In this document: positions 45,601 to 55,838 of the stretch, one piece after another | Position numbering within the stretch: the first letter of the stretch is position 1 | Layout: each line of letters begins with the position of its first letter | Source: Phymatolithon calcareum | Taxonomy: Eukaryota; Rhodophyta; Florideophyceae; Hapalidiales | DNA: 64,000 nt | Reading direction: 5' to 3' | Assembly (NCBI GenBank): GCA_977006965.1 | Contig: OZ345356.1 | Coordinates: forward strand, 1,612,001 to 1,676,000 | The notes under the pieces: generated by a model | Told to the model about the DNA's origin: nothing | The model's input: the letters and a program-made list of their open reading frames with translations, nothing else | Databases searched by the model: none | Translations under genes and position numbers: made by a program

Positions 45601-45798
45601 GTTCCCCGCATCATTACCAAAAGCATCCAGCACCTGATTTGCCGAAAACCAAAGCACAAGTATCTTTCCCATACGATGATAGCCTGATTCCACCCGTAAT
45701 GTCTGATGCCCTTTACCCAACTCCGACTGCACGTTGAACATCTTAACCATCGATGGTGCGAACGGCTGAGTGCAGAATTCTGTGATATTTAGATCGGC

Positions 45799-46390
45799 TC
45801 AGGACGGAAAGTTGTAATCCGGAAGGATGCTGTTCGTGTTGACGATGCACAGAGACGGCGTCCCCTTCTTGAAGATGATAGCGGGTGTAAAAGGCACATT
45901 CGACACCTTGGGCAGGACGAAGTTGGAGAGGGCTGGATGACCGGCAAAGATGAAGTTGCAGGCGGCGAAGACAGCAAGACAGGCCGCGGAGGAAAATGGC
46001 GTCAATACGAACGCTGTAGATGTCAGCATGCCAGTCGGGGTGGGCGGCACCAGAATAAATGGAGTGGTTGAGGGAGACAGAGTGGACGTTTCGGGGTGCT
46101 TCGTCAGAGTGCCCGAGATGTGCGTCCCGGAACCACGGGTGATTGGGTTGTAATCGGTCGCTTGCGCCGGATCCGGCGTGAAGAAGTTTTCAGACATGGC
46201 TGGCGACTCGGAGATTATTGGCACTAAAGGCGACTCAACGATAGGGTTCTTCGTCGCGGGCAACGGTGTTGGGAACTAGGACGTGAAGAACTGTTCCGGC
46301 GATTCCGATTTGTCTTGAGCGAGCAACGAGAGCAATGGCAAGGACGGTGAAGAAGAGCAGTGATGCAGAGGCTGGGTACGCCCGTTTGAT
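45799..46390 (-). pseudogene. Pro/Ser/Thr-rich secreted-protein gene, copy B
   Basis: The signal-peptide region (YPASASLLFFTVLAIALVAR) is preserved, but the start codon position reads ACG (CAAACGG instead of CAATGG in copies C and D). A stop follows EEPYR near 46237. An overlapping frame then continues with SPLVPIISESPAMSENFFTP, a Thr/Pro-rich body (TLSPSTTPFILVPPTPTG) and a hydrophobic segment (AACLAVFAACNFIFAG). The last part differs from copy C and extends further. The loss of ATG plus the stop make it non-functional as is. Confidence 0.5.
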
Positions 46391-47182
46391 GGGCTGATGT
46401 GCCTCTGATCGTTCACCGGAGATAGTGAGGAGCGCGAATTTTGTAGCCGGAGATTTAGGGTAGTGGGAGCGGAAAGCGGCCGAACATTCTTTACGGTTTG
46501 CTCGACGCCGTTGAAATTTTCTACATCTCAACTTGACGATGGGCGCAGGATGCCTAAGCTCAGCAGGGTAGTGGTGTGTGCGTTTAGCTGAGGGAATGCA
46601 ATTGCCGTTAGTTAACAAATGGCAACATTGATTCGTGGAAACGAGTGATTCACTCGTTGTCACGAATCACTGTAAACTGAACGAAAGAATCGAACATTTC
46701 CTTCAGACGCAATGCGTTTCCGGGCCATAGTCGAGATACGAAACTAAGTTAGAGCGGGTGTCTTCCGCACTGTCTGTGCGGTGGGACAAGGCTGGTATTA
46801 GTGAGGAGCGGAAGGAAATGTTAAGGTGCCAATACGAACGTTCGGAAGGCACACGGAGCGCGATGCATTGATGTCGAAGATTGCGATTGGACATATTCCC
46901 CCAGCGAGCGCGCTCTGTATGCGGAAGTAAGGGTCCTCACGAGACTCTTTATATGAGCCCGTCATCGCAATACAGAAGAAGATAACGGGCTCATCTGACG
47001 GTTCGTGCGAGGTGGATTCGGTTTTTAGTTCGCAAGAGTGCGAGGGATATCAGTTTATTTGGGGCATATAGGATCTCAAGATGAGCACATGAGGATGTTA
47101 TCGCACAAAGGATGAATCCGAAACGCTGGTTATGGGGAATCACTTGCAATTTAATTCAAGCGTACAGGAACGAGGCGCAACT

Positions 47183-47954
47183 TTTTTATTCAAGTTAATT
47201 TAAAAGCCCCACAGACTTCCGAAGATATGGGCGAGGCTTCCTCTGATGCTACCTACCTTTGTGCAGCTCACGAAACGCCCACTAGAATCGCGGACGGGAA
47301 AACTCAAGATTCAGCGTAATCCTATCTCAGTCCTCTACAGGATTGCTGGTGATTGGACTCGACCGCTTTTAGCCTTGCCTTATACAAATCAATACAGACC
47401 TTCTTCGTTCTCCATGCGTTCTATGAGTGTCTTGCTAAATAGTAAGAGCTCATCTAGCACCTTTTCTGCTTCCAGTCGTTTTTTCTGCTTCGAGTTCGTA
47501 CCCTGCTAGCGTGCTTTCAAGGGTCTCCATATGGTCTCTGGCTCTTGTGTCGAATTCTTCGACCATACTTGTTGTTGACACCTGTGGGAATCTTCCGCAG
47601 GCAAACTGCAGTGCGAGCTGTCTGTGCTTCATCTTGGGGAACTTGAGTATTGCTGGCAATTCACTTGTCTTATCGTTTGGAATCTTCCTTTTCCGCTTCG
47701 ATTCTTGGCGGTGTCCTTCCACTGCCAGAAATTTAGATCGACGTGTTTGTGAAGACTGGTTTGTTTGGATATGCTTTACAGCTTCACCAAACGGCTCTCT
47801 GGTTTCCATCGCAGCGATATCTTTCCTTGCGTACTGCAATTCATGGTTGTTTCTGCTTTCGGGCACTTCATTTGGATACGTTCCTTCTCGTTGTTCCTTC
47901 TCAGCATTTTGAAGGCCAACATCTCTCGACGATGTAGACCCATCTGGATCCGGA
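47183..47954 (-). mobile_element. LINE 3' end, 19-bp TSD
   Basis: ACAGGAACGAGGCGCAACT is present at 47164-47182 and 47955-47973, and once in block C near 15679. The insert reads minus. A 173-codon frame ends with KHRQLALQFACGRFPQVSTT and a long acidic helix (HMETLESTLAGYELEAEK), the C-terminus of the LINE family seen at 25562. The 3' tail is an A run (TTTTTT on the plus strand at 47183). The insertion is younger than the B/C duplication. Confidence 0.92.
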
Positions 47955-48124
47955 ACAGGAACGAGGCGCAACTGCTTCTGTTGATACCTGCTCGAGTAAA
48001 ATGTAGCTTCTTACTTTCTGAATTCAGGATGGAATTAGTTTCTGCTATCTAACGCATTAAATGATGTACAGTAGTCACATTCTGCCGTGGAATCGGGTTT
48101 CCACTTTCATTTCACACAACGAAA

Positions 48125-48190
48125 GATGCCCCACGCGTCAGCAGATGCGTTGGTAACTTTTAAATAAAAATTGCCTTTCTTCTTCTTCTC
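48125..48190 (+). repeat. LINE-A 3' tail
   Basis: CGCGTCAGCAGATGCG, GTTGGTAACTTTTAAATAAA, then TTCTTCTTCTTC. It is absent at the equivalent place in block C (near 15830). Confidence 0.75.
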
Positions 48191-48363
48191 ATTGTACAGA
48201 GTGCATTTATAGTAATAAAAGTGGGTTTATTGAGAAGGTACCTTGTGGGTCCCAATTCGAAGAAATTCGGCACCCTTCAAAGCATTTTTCTAGACACAAA
48301 ATTTCAGTTACCTTAACCCCATTGGATGGATTTCTGTTTAATTGAAGCTCCCTTTGTCAATTA

Positions 48364-49137
48364 TCATTGCACCTGAGAGACTCCATTGGATGTTGAGTAT
48401 ATAAATAGGTTAAGCAACCTTTTCTTCCACGATTCAGTGTCAACCGGTGCACTTTTAAGCCAACAGTGAGCACCTGGTTTACGTCTTTCGTCGTCTTCTT
48501 GCTGGGAAAAACAGTCTTGCTTCAATAACTCTTGTAACAGTTCTGTTATGCACAGTTTGCGTCCAGGTGGTAGAACGAGCACTCCTCTAAATAGACGATC
48601 TCGTTTCCGCTGCACCTAGAAGGATTCTGGCCTCCTTCACCATCCGAACCTGGGTCGCAGGCGTATTGGAACGTCGTTGTCCAGCAAAACACCCAGCACG
48701 TGCGGAGAGTCGAAACTTGTGCGAGTAGCCTGGATGGCACTGGCATTTCCTACGTGGAGCCCGGAAGATACAGAAGTGGGCAGAGTCGATGTCATAATGC
48801 GCCGGTTTCGGTTTTATAGTCTCTTCTTCTTCTTCTGGCTCCGCAATATCACCTCCCGCAGTCCACCCATGCACGAACCCATCCAAATATCGATCTTGTG
48901 AGCCGTTGTTGCGTTTTGAAATCATCTCTGGAATATGAACAGCTTTGTGCGCAATTACGAAGCAAGACTGCCGCCCGGTAGAGGCCCCACACATAATATG
49001 ACGTCTGAGACGCTGTCTTGAAGGGGTAGTTCAGCTTTTCGTTTCGACGTTCTGCAGGAACAAGACGAAGTGTTGATATTAATAAAACATTCTTCTTCTT
49101 CTCTGAGATACCCGATATCCTTCGAAACGTCTGCCAA
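48364..49137 (-). pseudogene. Decayed gene with possible BTB/POZ motif, copy B
   Basis: Best preserved of three copies. Frame 1 reads MADVSKDIGYLREEEECF, then DSVSDVILCVGPLPGG and stops. Frame 2 (48994-48587) reads FVIAHKAVHIPEMISKRNNG, then a TAGGDIAEPEEEEETIKP acidic region. Frame 3 (48615-48364) reads DRLFRGVLVLPPGRKLCITE, then LLQELLKQDCFSQQEDDERR. SDV...F..HKAV is the beginning expected of a BTB/POZ fold, but the rest is not diagnostic. Three frames mean at least two frameshifts. Confidence 0.42.
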
Positions 49138-49154
49138 ATCCTCTTTGAAGAAGA

Positions 49155-49330
49155 AAAAGAAGAAGAAAAGATGGGTTTTATGTAAAAGTTACCATCGCAT
49201 CTGCTGACGCTTGGGGCAACTTTCCAAGTGCCAAGAGGTTTGGCTGGATTCTATCTAAAGAGGAGTTTCTTTTTTTATTGTGTAACACGATTCAGTGGAG
49301 TACAATCTCAGGGAAGAGGAGCACCTTAAA
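49155..49330 (-). repeat. LINE-A 3' tail
   Basis: GAA-rich run, then GTTACCATCGCATCTGCTG and CTTGGGGCAACTTTCC. Shared with block A at 1603-1700, so an old insertion. Confidence 0.7.
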
Positions 49331-49567
49331 GGAGCGTTAAAACGAGAGAAAGACGGCAAGGTGTCCAAGAAGCGCCGAGTAGAGGAAATCGTGGCTTGAA
49401 GGAAGAAGAAGAAGTGCAGATAATAAAAATCCCCGCAGGCAAGCCGAACAAGCTACCAGGAGTGCTACACATATGAGATAGAAGGACGCGCCTGCGGTGC
49501 CTAAGAGTGATTTTCAACAGTAACCCACTGTGGAGAAAATCAACCCTGGCTACATGCTCTGGGACCG

Positions 49568-49761
49568 TTTTTTGCAACTGTTTAGTTGTTTATTTGAAAG
49601 CCCTCATTAACACTCCTAAGACTGTACGGGAGCAGCTTTTCGTAACTTGTTCATTCTAGTATATTGCCTGGTCCCTAATACAGGGACTTGTCGTTTTCCA
49701 TATTGTCAATTATGGTGACGCTGTAGAGTAGTATGGAGTCTAATGCCCTTTCCGTTCTTAT
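49568..49761 (-). mobile_element. 194-bp poly(A) LINE copy, 15-bp TSD
   Basis: CATGCTCTGGGACCG occurs at 49553-49567 and 49762-49776. The insert is minus: its A tail appears as TTTTTT at the left and is preceded by the same 3' UTR as at 2400-2445 (CTGTTTAGTTGTTTATTTG on this strand). Block A has the uninterrupted site at about 2007-2030. The insertion places an inverted copy next to the older direct member at 49990-50100. Confidence 0.9.
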
Positions 49762-49894
49762 CATGCTCTGGGACCGGTGCTCTAATTGAGCACGTAACAC
49801 CTCATCGAGCAGTGCGATTCATGGAAATGGACCAAGAGACCACATATGAATTCAAAATACTTCCTCGTGCCCTCACGGAACGAAGAAGAAGTGT

Positions 49895-50102
49895 AGATTT
49901 TTATTTAAAAGTTTCCAACGCATCTGCAGACACTTGGGGCAACTTTGCGAGTGCCGTGCGAGCATATCAAGGATCTATGTTGAGAACAGAAAAGGCAATA
50001 GACTCCATACTACTCTACAGCGCCACCACAATTGACAATATAGATGTCGACGAGTCGTTCTCAAAAGCTGCTCTCGTACAGTCTTAGGAGTGCTAATGAG
50101 GG
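49895..50102. repeat. LINE-A tail and older LINE copy of block B
   Basis: 49895-49965 is a minus-strand LINE-A tail. From about 49985 the plus-strand poly(A)-family LINE end matches 2252-2440, is split by the solo LTR, and resumes at 50727-50755. Its A tail and right TSD are lost here, where GTGTCACGC follows directly. Confidence 0.65.
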
Positions 50103-50721
50103 TGTCTCACCACAGACAACGAGTTTATCAAGCCGTTGAGGACCGACAGTCAGATGGAAGTACCGTTGCCAGCTTCAATGTCGACGGACTGTGAGCCAAG
50201 AAAGTCTACTGGCGCGAATTACGAACGGTATGAAACGCATTGCGTCGCGCGCTGACACTTCGGATACCTTGTGAGAATGTAGATAGACAGTCAGAGGTAG
50301 ATGGAGTGATGTAGAGACTACTTAAGCGGTGATCGAAGTCTTTCTCGAGGAAGCCACCACTATAAATTTTACCAACCACAACCTAACCCCCAAGGATATC
50401 GAAAGATAAACTTACTCGTCCGACGAAAGTCAGCAACCCATTCACACTGCCGAGCAACCGTCCATTGTGTACCATTGGACTGGACCACTCCTGCCGAAGT
50501 CACTACATCCTTACGGAGTTTCTGACCCAGCAGAGTTGGCGCACCTTGCCGAAGTCACTACATCCCATCGGAGTTTCTGACCAAGTGAGATGTAAGACAT
50601 CTTGCCGAAAGCACTACATCCCTCCTGGAGTTCTGCAAGACAAGTTGTATGGACGTTCAGCATGTGCCGTCGTCTCATTAGGAAGCTGAACAAGTCGTTC
50701 GGTTCCTGGATACTCACGACA
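50103..50721 (+). repeat. Solo LTR, 619 bp, TSD GAGGG
   Basis: It starts TGTCTCACCACAGAC, ends ACTCACGACA, and is flanked by GAGGG at 50098-50102 and 50722-50726. Block A has the empty site AATGAGGGCTTTC near 2410. A TATA-like CTATAAATT lies at about 50362. Downstream are three imperfect tandem units of about 55 bp that begin TTGCCGAAGTCACTACATCC (50480-50650). The family differs from the 317-bp and 1,738-bp LTRs, and no internal region was seen. Confidence 0.9.
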
Positions 50722-50950
50722 GAGGGCTTTCAAATAAACAAGTAAACAGTTGTGTCACGCAAAGTCAGCTGAGCTTGACATAGGATTCTGTTTACAGTCG
50801 AAGTATTGACTCCCTGGAACATGGTAAGGACTTCATTAAGCGCTCTCCTTGTGAAGGCACATTCCTCAGGTCATTCTTTGCTTTCGCTATTTGAGTACCA
50901 AGGTTTGGCGTATTAGTTTCCGGGGAGAAATTGCAAGTTTTTTATTTTAG

Positions 50951-51554
50951 AAGAAGAAGAAGAAGAAGAAAGGTAGATTTTTATTTAAAAGTTTCCAACG
51001 CATCTGCTGACGCTCGGGGCAACTTTCATAAGGCCAAGGGGTTTTGGCTAGATTCTGTCCTGAAGGGGTTTTCTTTTCTTGTTGGTGTGACACGACTCAG
51101 TGGACTACAAAAACCCACCTCTTGTCTCCTTCGAGACCTCGAGGGGGAAAGTTACTCCCCTGTCCTGTGGCACGCTGTAATTTCAATTTGCGGGTAGTCC
51201 TTACTTGTCCAAAGCCTGAAACATGGTTAGGAGCTCGTCGAGTGCTCGCTTAGTCCAGGCGCTGTCTTCTTTGGAGAGTCTGTCCTTTGCAAGGCCATTT
51301 ATCACGTCTTCGATAGCATCTTTTCCACATTGGCCGGTGAGTTCGATAAGGGTAGAGGTGCTCATTGGAGGGAACATTCCAAATGACCACTTGATGGCAA
51401 GCGTTCTATGTCTCCTGGAATTGAAGAGAAGGTGCGGCGGTAACGACACTTTCGCGTGCGGTATAGGTCGTTTTTTCGACTTTTCCGCATCCTCTGCGGC
51501 CTCCAGTATCTTGTTTCTTTGGTATTTCTTGATGTTTGTCGTAGCTATCGTTTC
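50951..51554 (-). mobile_element. LINE-A 3' end in block B
   Basis: A GAAGAAG run at 50951 begins the tail. The ORF2 end lies at 51449-51201 (MSLPPHLLFNSRRHRTLAIK, then TGQCGKDAIEDVINGLAKDR). Flanks TTATTTTAGAAG at about 50942 and 51552 form the TSD. Block A reads straight through the site at about 2735. The C-terminal frame is intact, so this is a young, 5'-truncated copy. Confidence 0.85.
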
Positions 51555-52491
51555 TTTATTTTAGAAGCCCTCAACGCCAGAATCACCGATACCAGAGCAG
51601 CTTCCCATGTACTACGTTCGCAGTGTCTAAGGATATCGCATCGCACTCTCATTTCATCCGTCATTATTTGTTTGTGTTTCCGCTTACCTACCCATGGTTG
51701 GTCATCTTTAGTCTTGAGTTTTGTCTCTATTTAGTACTTAGGCTCGTCGATAGACCTTAGAAGGGGGATATATGCTGATTTATTTTAAAAGCTCCCAAAG
51801 CCTGAATTTGAGTAACAGGACAGCTTCTCGCTGTTTTCGATACTCATCTCTCCACTCTCCTTCTAATATCTCCTTAATTCGAATTTTTCTCCCTGTGAGG
51901 GCTCGAGTTCCGTTTCTTGGTCCATCTTCATAGACCGTAGTATACGTTAAAACACGATAAACTCCACCACAGCACCAGTCCCAAAGTATTTCGCCAGAAT
52001 GGAATTTCTCCGCAAAGGAACTCTGTTGAAAATGACTCTCACGCATCTCAACCTTGCAGTTCTGTCCCTTATATATAGCACTCCTGGTAGGTCGTTCGGT
52101 ACGAAGATCGAAATTTAATTGTCCGAACCTCTTCTTCCAACGACCAGACTTTAACTGTTGCTTGTACGCGTCGCTTTTTTGACATCACACCTTCTTCCGC
52201 TTGTTTGTCCTTTGATACGTCTTCCAGATCATCTTCTTTTCCCTGGTATTCTTCTGAAAGCTCCAGGAAATTCCCCCGTCTTACCAAGCTTAAGGCGAAC
52301 CTTTCAGCCTGGTGCATTCTCCTCATCTGTGGGCTGGCGAGACGGCAGAGCACTCGCATTCTCTCCCTTCGATACTCGGCATATTTTCCGAAAACGTATC
52401 TGTAGAAAAGACCTTCTGCTGCTTCAATTGCCGATAGTAGTCGTTTCGTAATCGGTGTCAGGTGAATGGCATACTCCCATTTAGGGAGAAG

Positions 52492-52532
52492 AAGAAGAAG
52501 TGGAGATTTTTATTATAGTGTTACCAACGCAT
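52492..52532 (-). mobile_element. 41-bp extremely truncated LINE-A insertion
   Basis: CCATTTAGGGAGAAG is repeated exactly at 52477-52491 and 52533-52547. The 41 bp between them are only a GAA run and the last bases of the LINE-A 3' UTR (GAGATTTTTATTATAGTG, TTACCAACGCAT). It is a minimal target-primed reverse transcription product. Confidence 0.9.
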
Positions 52533-52894
52533 CCATTTAGGGAGAAGCACCGACTTAAAAATCTTGATGCACGTGTTTGGTTGGATTCCTCTGATGTTCA
52601 AGCCAATTTGGCGGAGTTTGTGTATGCATCCCATCGCATTCCGAACTCTTGAGATTTCTGTATCGTCGGTGACTCCGTTGTTGTTCATACTGATCCCGAG
52701 GTAGGACAGTCTCCAGGCCTGGTGCAGCTCTTTTCCTGCAAGGAAGAATTTCTTCTTTGGGAGTCCTTTGTGCCTAAGGACCTCGCTCTTTCCTGGATTC
52801 GTGTTCCATTTCATGGAGTTCTCGGCTGCTCACTTCGTAGCTTTGTCCAATAGTTTTTGCAATCCTTTTGCATTCTTTGCCTGAAAAAGAACGT

Positions 52895-53489
52895 TATTGC
52901 GACATACGATACCTCACGTATGGACATCAAGAATTGTGCTCCTCACACACTACCGTTCGTTATCTTTGCCGTTTACGCGTGAATTTCAAGTGCATCCATT
53001 CATGTTCTCCGTCATTTGATTTCATGTACTTGTATGACAAGCCATCACTGCTTGTCAATCCACGGTCCTGACATTACATCTTTCTCTCCTATACGTGTGC
53101 CCCACGCATCACAACATCCACTCTACGTTGGGCTTGTTGGGATGTTCTCCGGAACACGCTTTCTCGTCGTCATACAACTTGTCTTCTTTCCTGTTAGCAT
53201 CCAAGGCAGCCTCATCTTCCGCTCCGTGATTTGGATGCATCTCGAAGCTCTCTCTTTCATCCAAGGAATTCAGCTTCTGTCAAGACCGTTGCGCTGTCTC
53301 CCGAATTTTGAGCTACATCTTTCTCCGTGTTGTCATTTGCCTTTTCTTTTCTACTTAAGCCAAGTAAACGTCGGTTCCTGACTAAAGGGAGCCAAGAGAC
53401 ATTCACCATCATCATTCATATTCCTGCTCTCTTCACCATCCTCATCATTTTCACGCCTTTATCAACACCAAAGGCGCACATGACCAATA
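52895..53489. mobile_element. 595-bp unclassified insertion, TSD AACGT
   Basis: AACGT is at 52890-52894 and 53490-53494. Removing the insert joins the LINE frame as LFADDV then LFQAKNAKGL without a break, which supports the boundaries. The ends are short inverted repeats (TATTG at left, CAATA at right). A 5-bp TSD suggests a solo LTR, but the ends are not TG...CA. No protein of note is encoded. Confidence 0.75.
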
Positions 53490-53879
53490 AACGTCATCCG
53501 CAAATAGCTGCGCTGGATGGTCAGACATTGTTCTTGTTACATGAGCGGCAGCTTTGGCGAACGTATCCATGAATATGTTATATAGGCACGGATTAAGCGG
53601 GGAGCCCTGCGGAACACCTCGGTCGATAATGCACTACGTTTTCGTTTCATCTCCTGCCGACGTGATCCACGACGTTTTCATCAGGTATGATACCATCTTT
53701 GTTTTGTGCACCTGCAACTTTTTCTTCAGTCGGTCGAGGAGGATATACCTCGAAACGCTGTCATACGCTGCTGACAAGTCAAGTACAGCAACGAACGGGT
53801 AACCATTTTGTATAGTGTTCTTTGCGCGAAGTATGGCCAAATATGTGCTCTTTTCTCTCCGAAAACTACTGTCGTGCTT

Positions 53880-54333
53880 TGTGTGTGCATGACTTTTAGT
53901 GCTTTTATTGGCATGTTGAAGTGTGGGCGTTGTGGCGGTTCTGTAACCGATGAGTAAAGCCTTTGCTTTTCTGCTGCACGCTACTCGGCATGCTTGTCAT
54001 GAGGATTTCCAGCGATTTGTTACGCTCCTCGTAGATATATGATAAGGTAAGCTTTTACAGGTAGTGCTATTGGACGGGGTTTCGGGCGACGGCATTGCAT
54101 GAACTACAAGTAAGAATCGCTTGGTTGTTATAATGTACCCTGCTTACCTATAACAGAAAAATTAGTTTGCAGTCGCCTGCCTGGTTCGCCGGTTTGGTCT
54201 GACCACGCACCATTGCCGTCATTCCCTTCGGGAATTGAGACCTTAGCGCTGGGAGGCAGCAAGGAGGCACAACTCTAAATCAACGGCTTGCCTTACAATA
54301 AGCGTATGGACGAAACGCCGATGGAATCGCTCT
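53880..54333. other. Spacer, no gene seen
   Basis: 53860-53980 resembles 3825-3950 (CTACTGTCGTGCTTTGTGTG landmark), probably LINE-derived. The remainder has no recognised feature. Confidence 0.35.
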
Positions 54334-55838
54334 GCCATACCCAGGGGTGCTGCGCAATCCATTGCTATTGCAATTAATTGCAATTCGTAGCAATTCGACC
54401 CAAATTAGGTTCTGATGAAGAATTACAATTCGAATTGCTGGTAGGTTGTACGAGAGTGTACACTTCCCGAAATTAATATAGCCCACCTTGGCATGAGTTC
54501 TCTCTTGTAGCCATGGTGACTCCTGGCGCCACTATTTTTGTCGCACTGCATGTATACCTTCTTTTTCAACGCAATGACTAACCTAATTTAGTGAACCCCC
54601 ATGGAGTCAAACAGGAAATCAAGTTTGCTTGAATAGCACATTTTTTACGTCCGCAGTAAGTTAGAGCCACCTTTATCTTTCTCAGCCTATCGCACCAAAA
54701 AACAACGCTCAGTAGCCAGTAAACCCACCGCGATTCTCGATAACCTTCATGCACCGGTCCGGCATCGATCCAATCAACTTCTGCAGCGTTTCCAGTCCAA
54801 TACGATCCCAGGATGCTTGAATCGCTTCGATGAGGTCGTCCTCGTACTCAAACTGACGACAATCCTTGTAAACATCACGCGCAACGATGCCCCACAGGTT
54901 CTCTAATGGGTTCAGATCGGGACTACGCGATGGTCAATCCGTAAGGCTGATCCCTGCTTCAATGAAGAACTCATCTGTGTACCTCGCTGTGTGCGCCGGT
55001 GCGTTATCCTGCTGGAAACTCCAGTCCCCACTGTAGCGCAATTCCGCAAACGGTTCCAGATGATTCTGAAGCAGCTGCACGTACCTTTGCGCATTCATTG
55101 TGTTGGGCACGACTACTAATTCGGGCTTTCCGCGCCACGAAAAACAACCCCAGACCATAACCCCTCCCCCGCCTTGCTGCCGACGGGAAACGTATTCTTC
55201 AGAGACCCTTTTGTCGGTCCAATAGTACCCAAAACCGTCTGGAACATCCAAAAAGAATCGCATCTCATCAGAAAAGATTGTCCTGGTCCACTGCGAGCGG
55301 GGAAGGCGAAGACGAAGTCGGGCCCACTCGTCACGCTGATCCTTGTGCCAAGGGGTAAGGCTTGGAGCCCGTTTCATGCGCCTAAACTCTAAGTACTTAG
55401 TATCTTTAAGTACTTGTTGCACGCGACGCACTCCGACGGGTAAATCGTACATGTCTCGGAGCTGCCGAGCCGTCATTCTTGAAGCACAAGCCTTCCGAAT
55501 GACTGCCCGAGTATCCTGATCAGACAGCTTTCGGGGCCTCCCCGCCTTTTTCCGTCGAGATTGGCCAGGGAGCTTGTTCAAAACGTTCGAGACGGCTTTT
55601 CGGGACCGTTTCACTTGCAAAGCAATGGCCCTCTTCCTCAAGCCGTCGGAGTCGAGCGCCCGGATCACCGCCTCCTCCTCCTTCGTCAACGTCTCACAAC
55701 CGGAACAAAGGGGGACCCGATAGGGCCACTCGAAGTGAAAAGCGAAAAGGAAAGGCGGGCGAACGGAGACGCGCGCGGAGACCAGGTCGCCGTAAACAGC
55801 CCCCCGCGACGCTCATTTTGAGCGGCTCAGCGAGGAAG

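Larger units (their letters stand above)
45780..51770. repeat. Duplicated block B with later insertions
   Basis: Collinear with block C (14150-16720) in its left part and block A (725-2960) in its right part. It therefore shows the whole ancestral unit. Four insertions are unique to this copy: a LINE at 47183-47954, a LINE at 49568-49761, a solo LTR at 50103-50721 and a LINE-A at 50951-51554. Each is delimited by a TSD and by the empty site in A or C. Confidence 0.8.
51776..53850 (-). mobile_element. LINE RT relic, minus strand
   Basis: The RT runs from VAVLDLSAAYDSVSRYILLD (53800) through IDRGVPQGSPLNPCLYNIFM to LFADDV (53495), then is interrupted by a 595-bp insertion. It resumes with AKNAKGLQKLLDKA and MKWNTNPGKSEVL, LSYLGISMNNNGVT, and later VLCRLASPQMRRMHQAERFA. 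The C-terminal WRDEYRKQREAVLLLKFRLW ends at 51780, followed by ATAAATCAGCATATATCC. It has several stops. A 41-bp LINE-A insertion sits at 52492-52532. Confidence 0.85.

Noticed and set aside
49553-50100. Inverted repeat around 49568-49761 and 49985-50100 as a functional hairpin.
   Set aside because: It results from two independent insertions of one LINE family in opposite orientation, shown by separate TSDs.
50480-50650. Three 55-bp tandem units as a minisatellite of host origin.
   Set aside because: They are inside an LTR delimited by a TSD, so they belong to the element.
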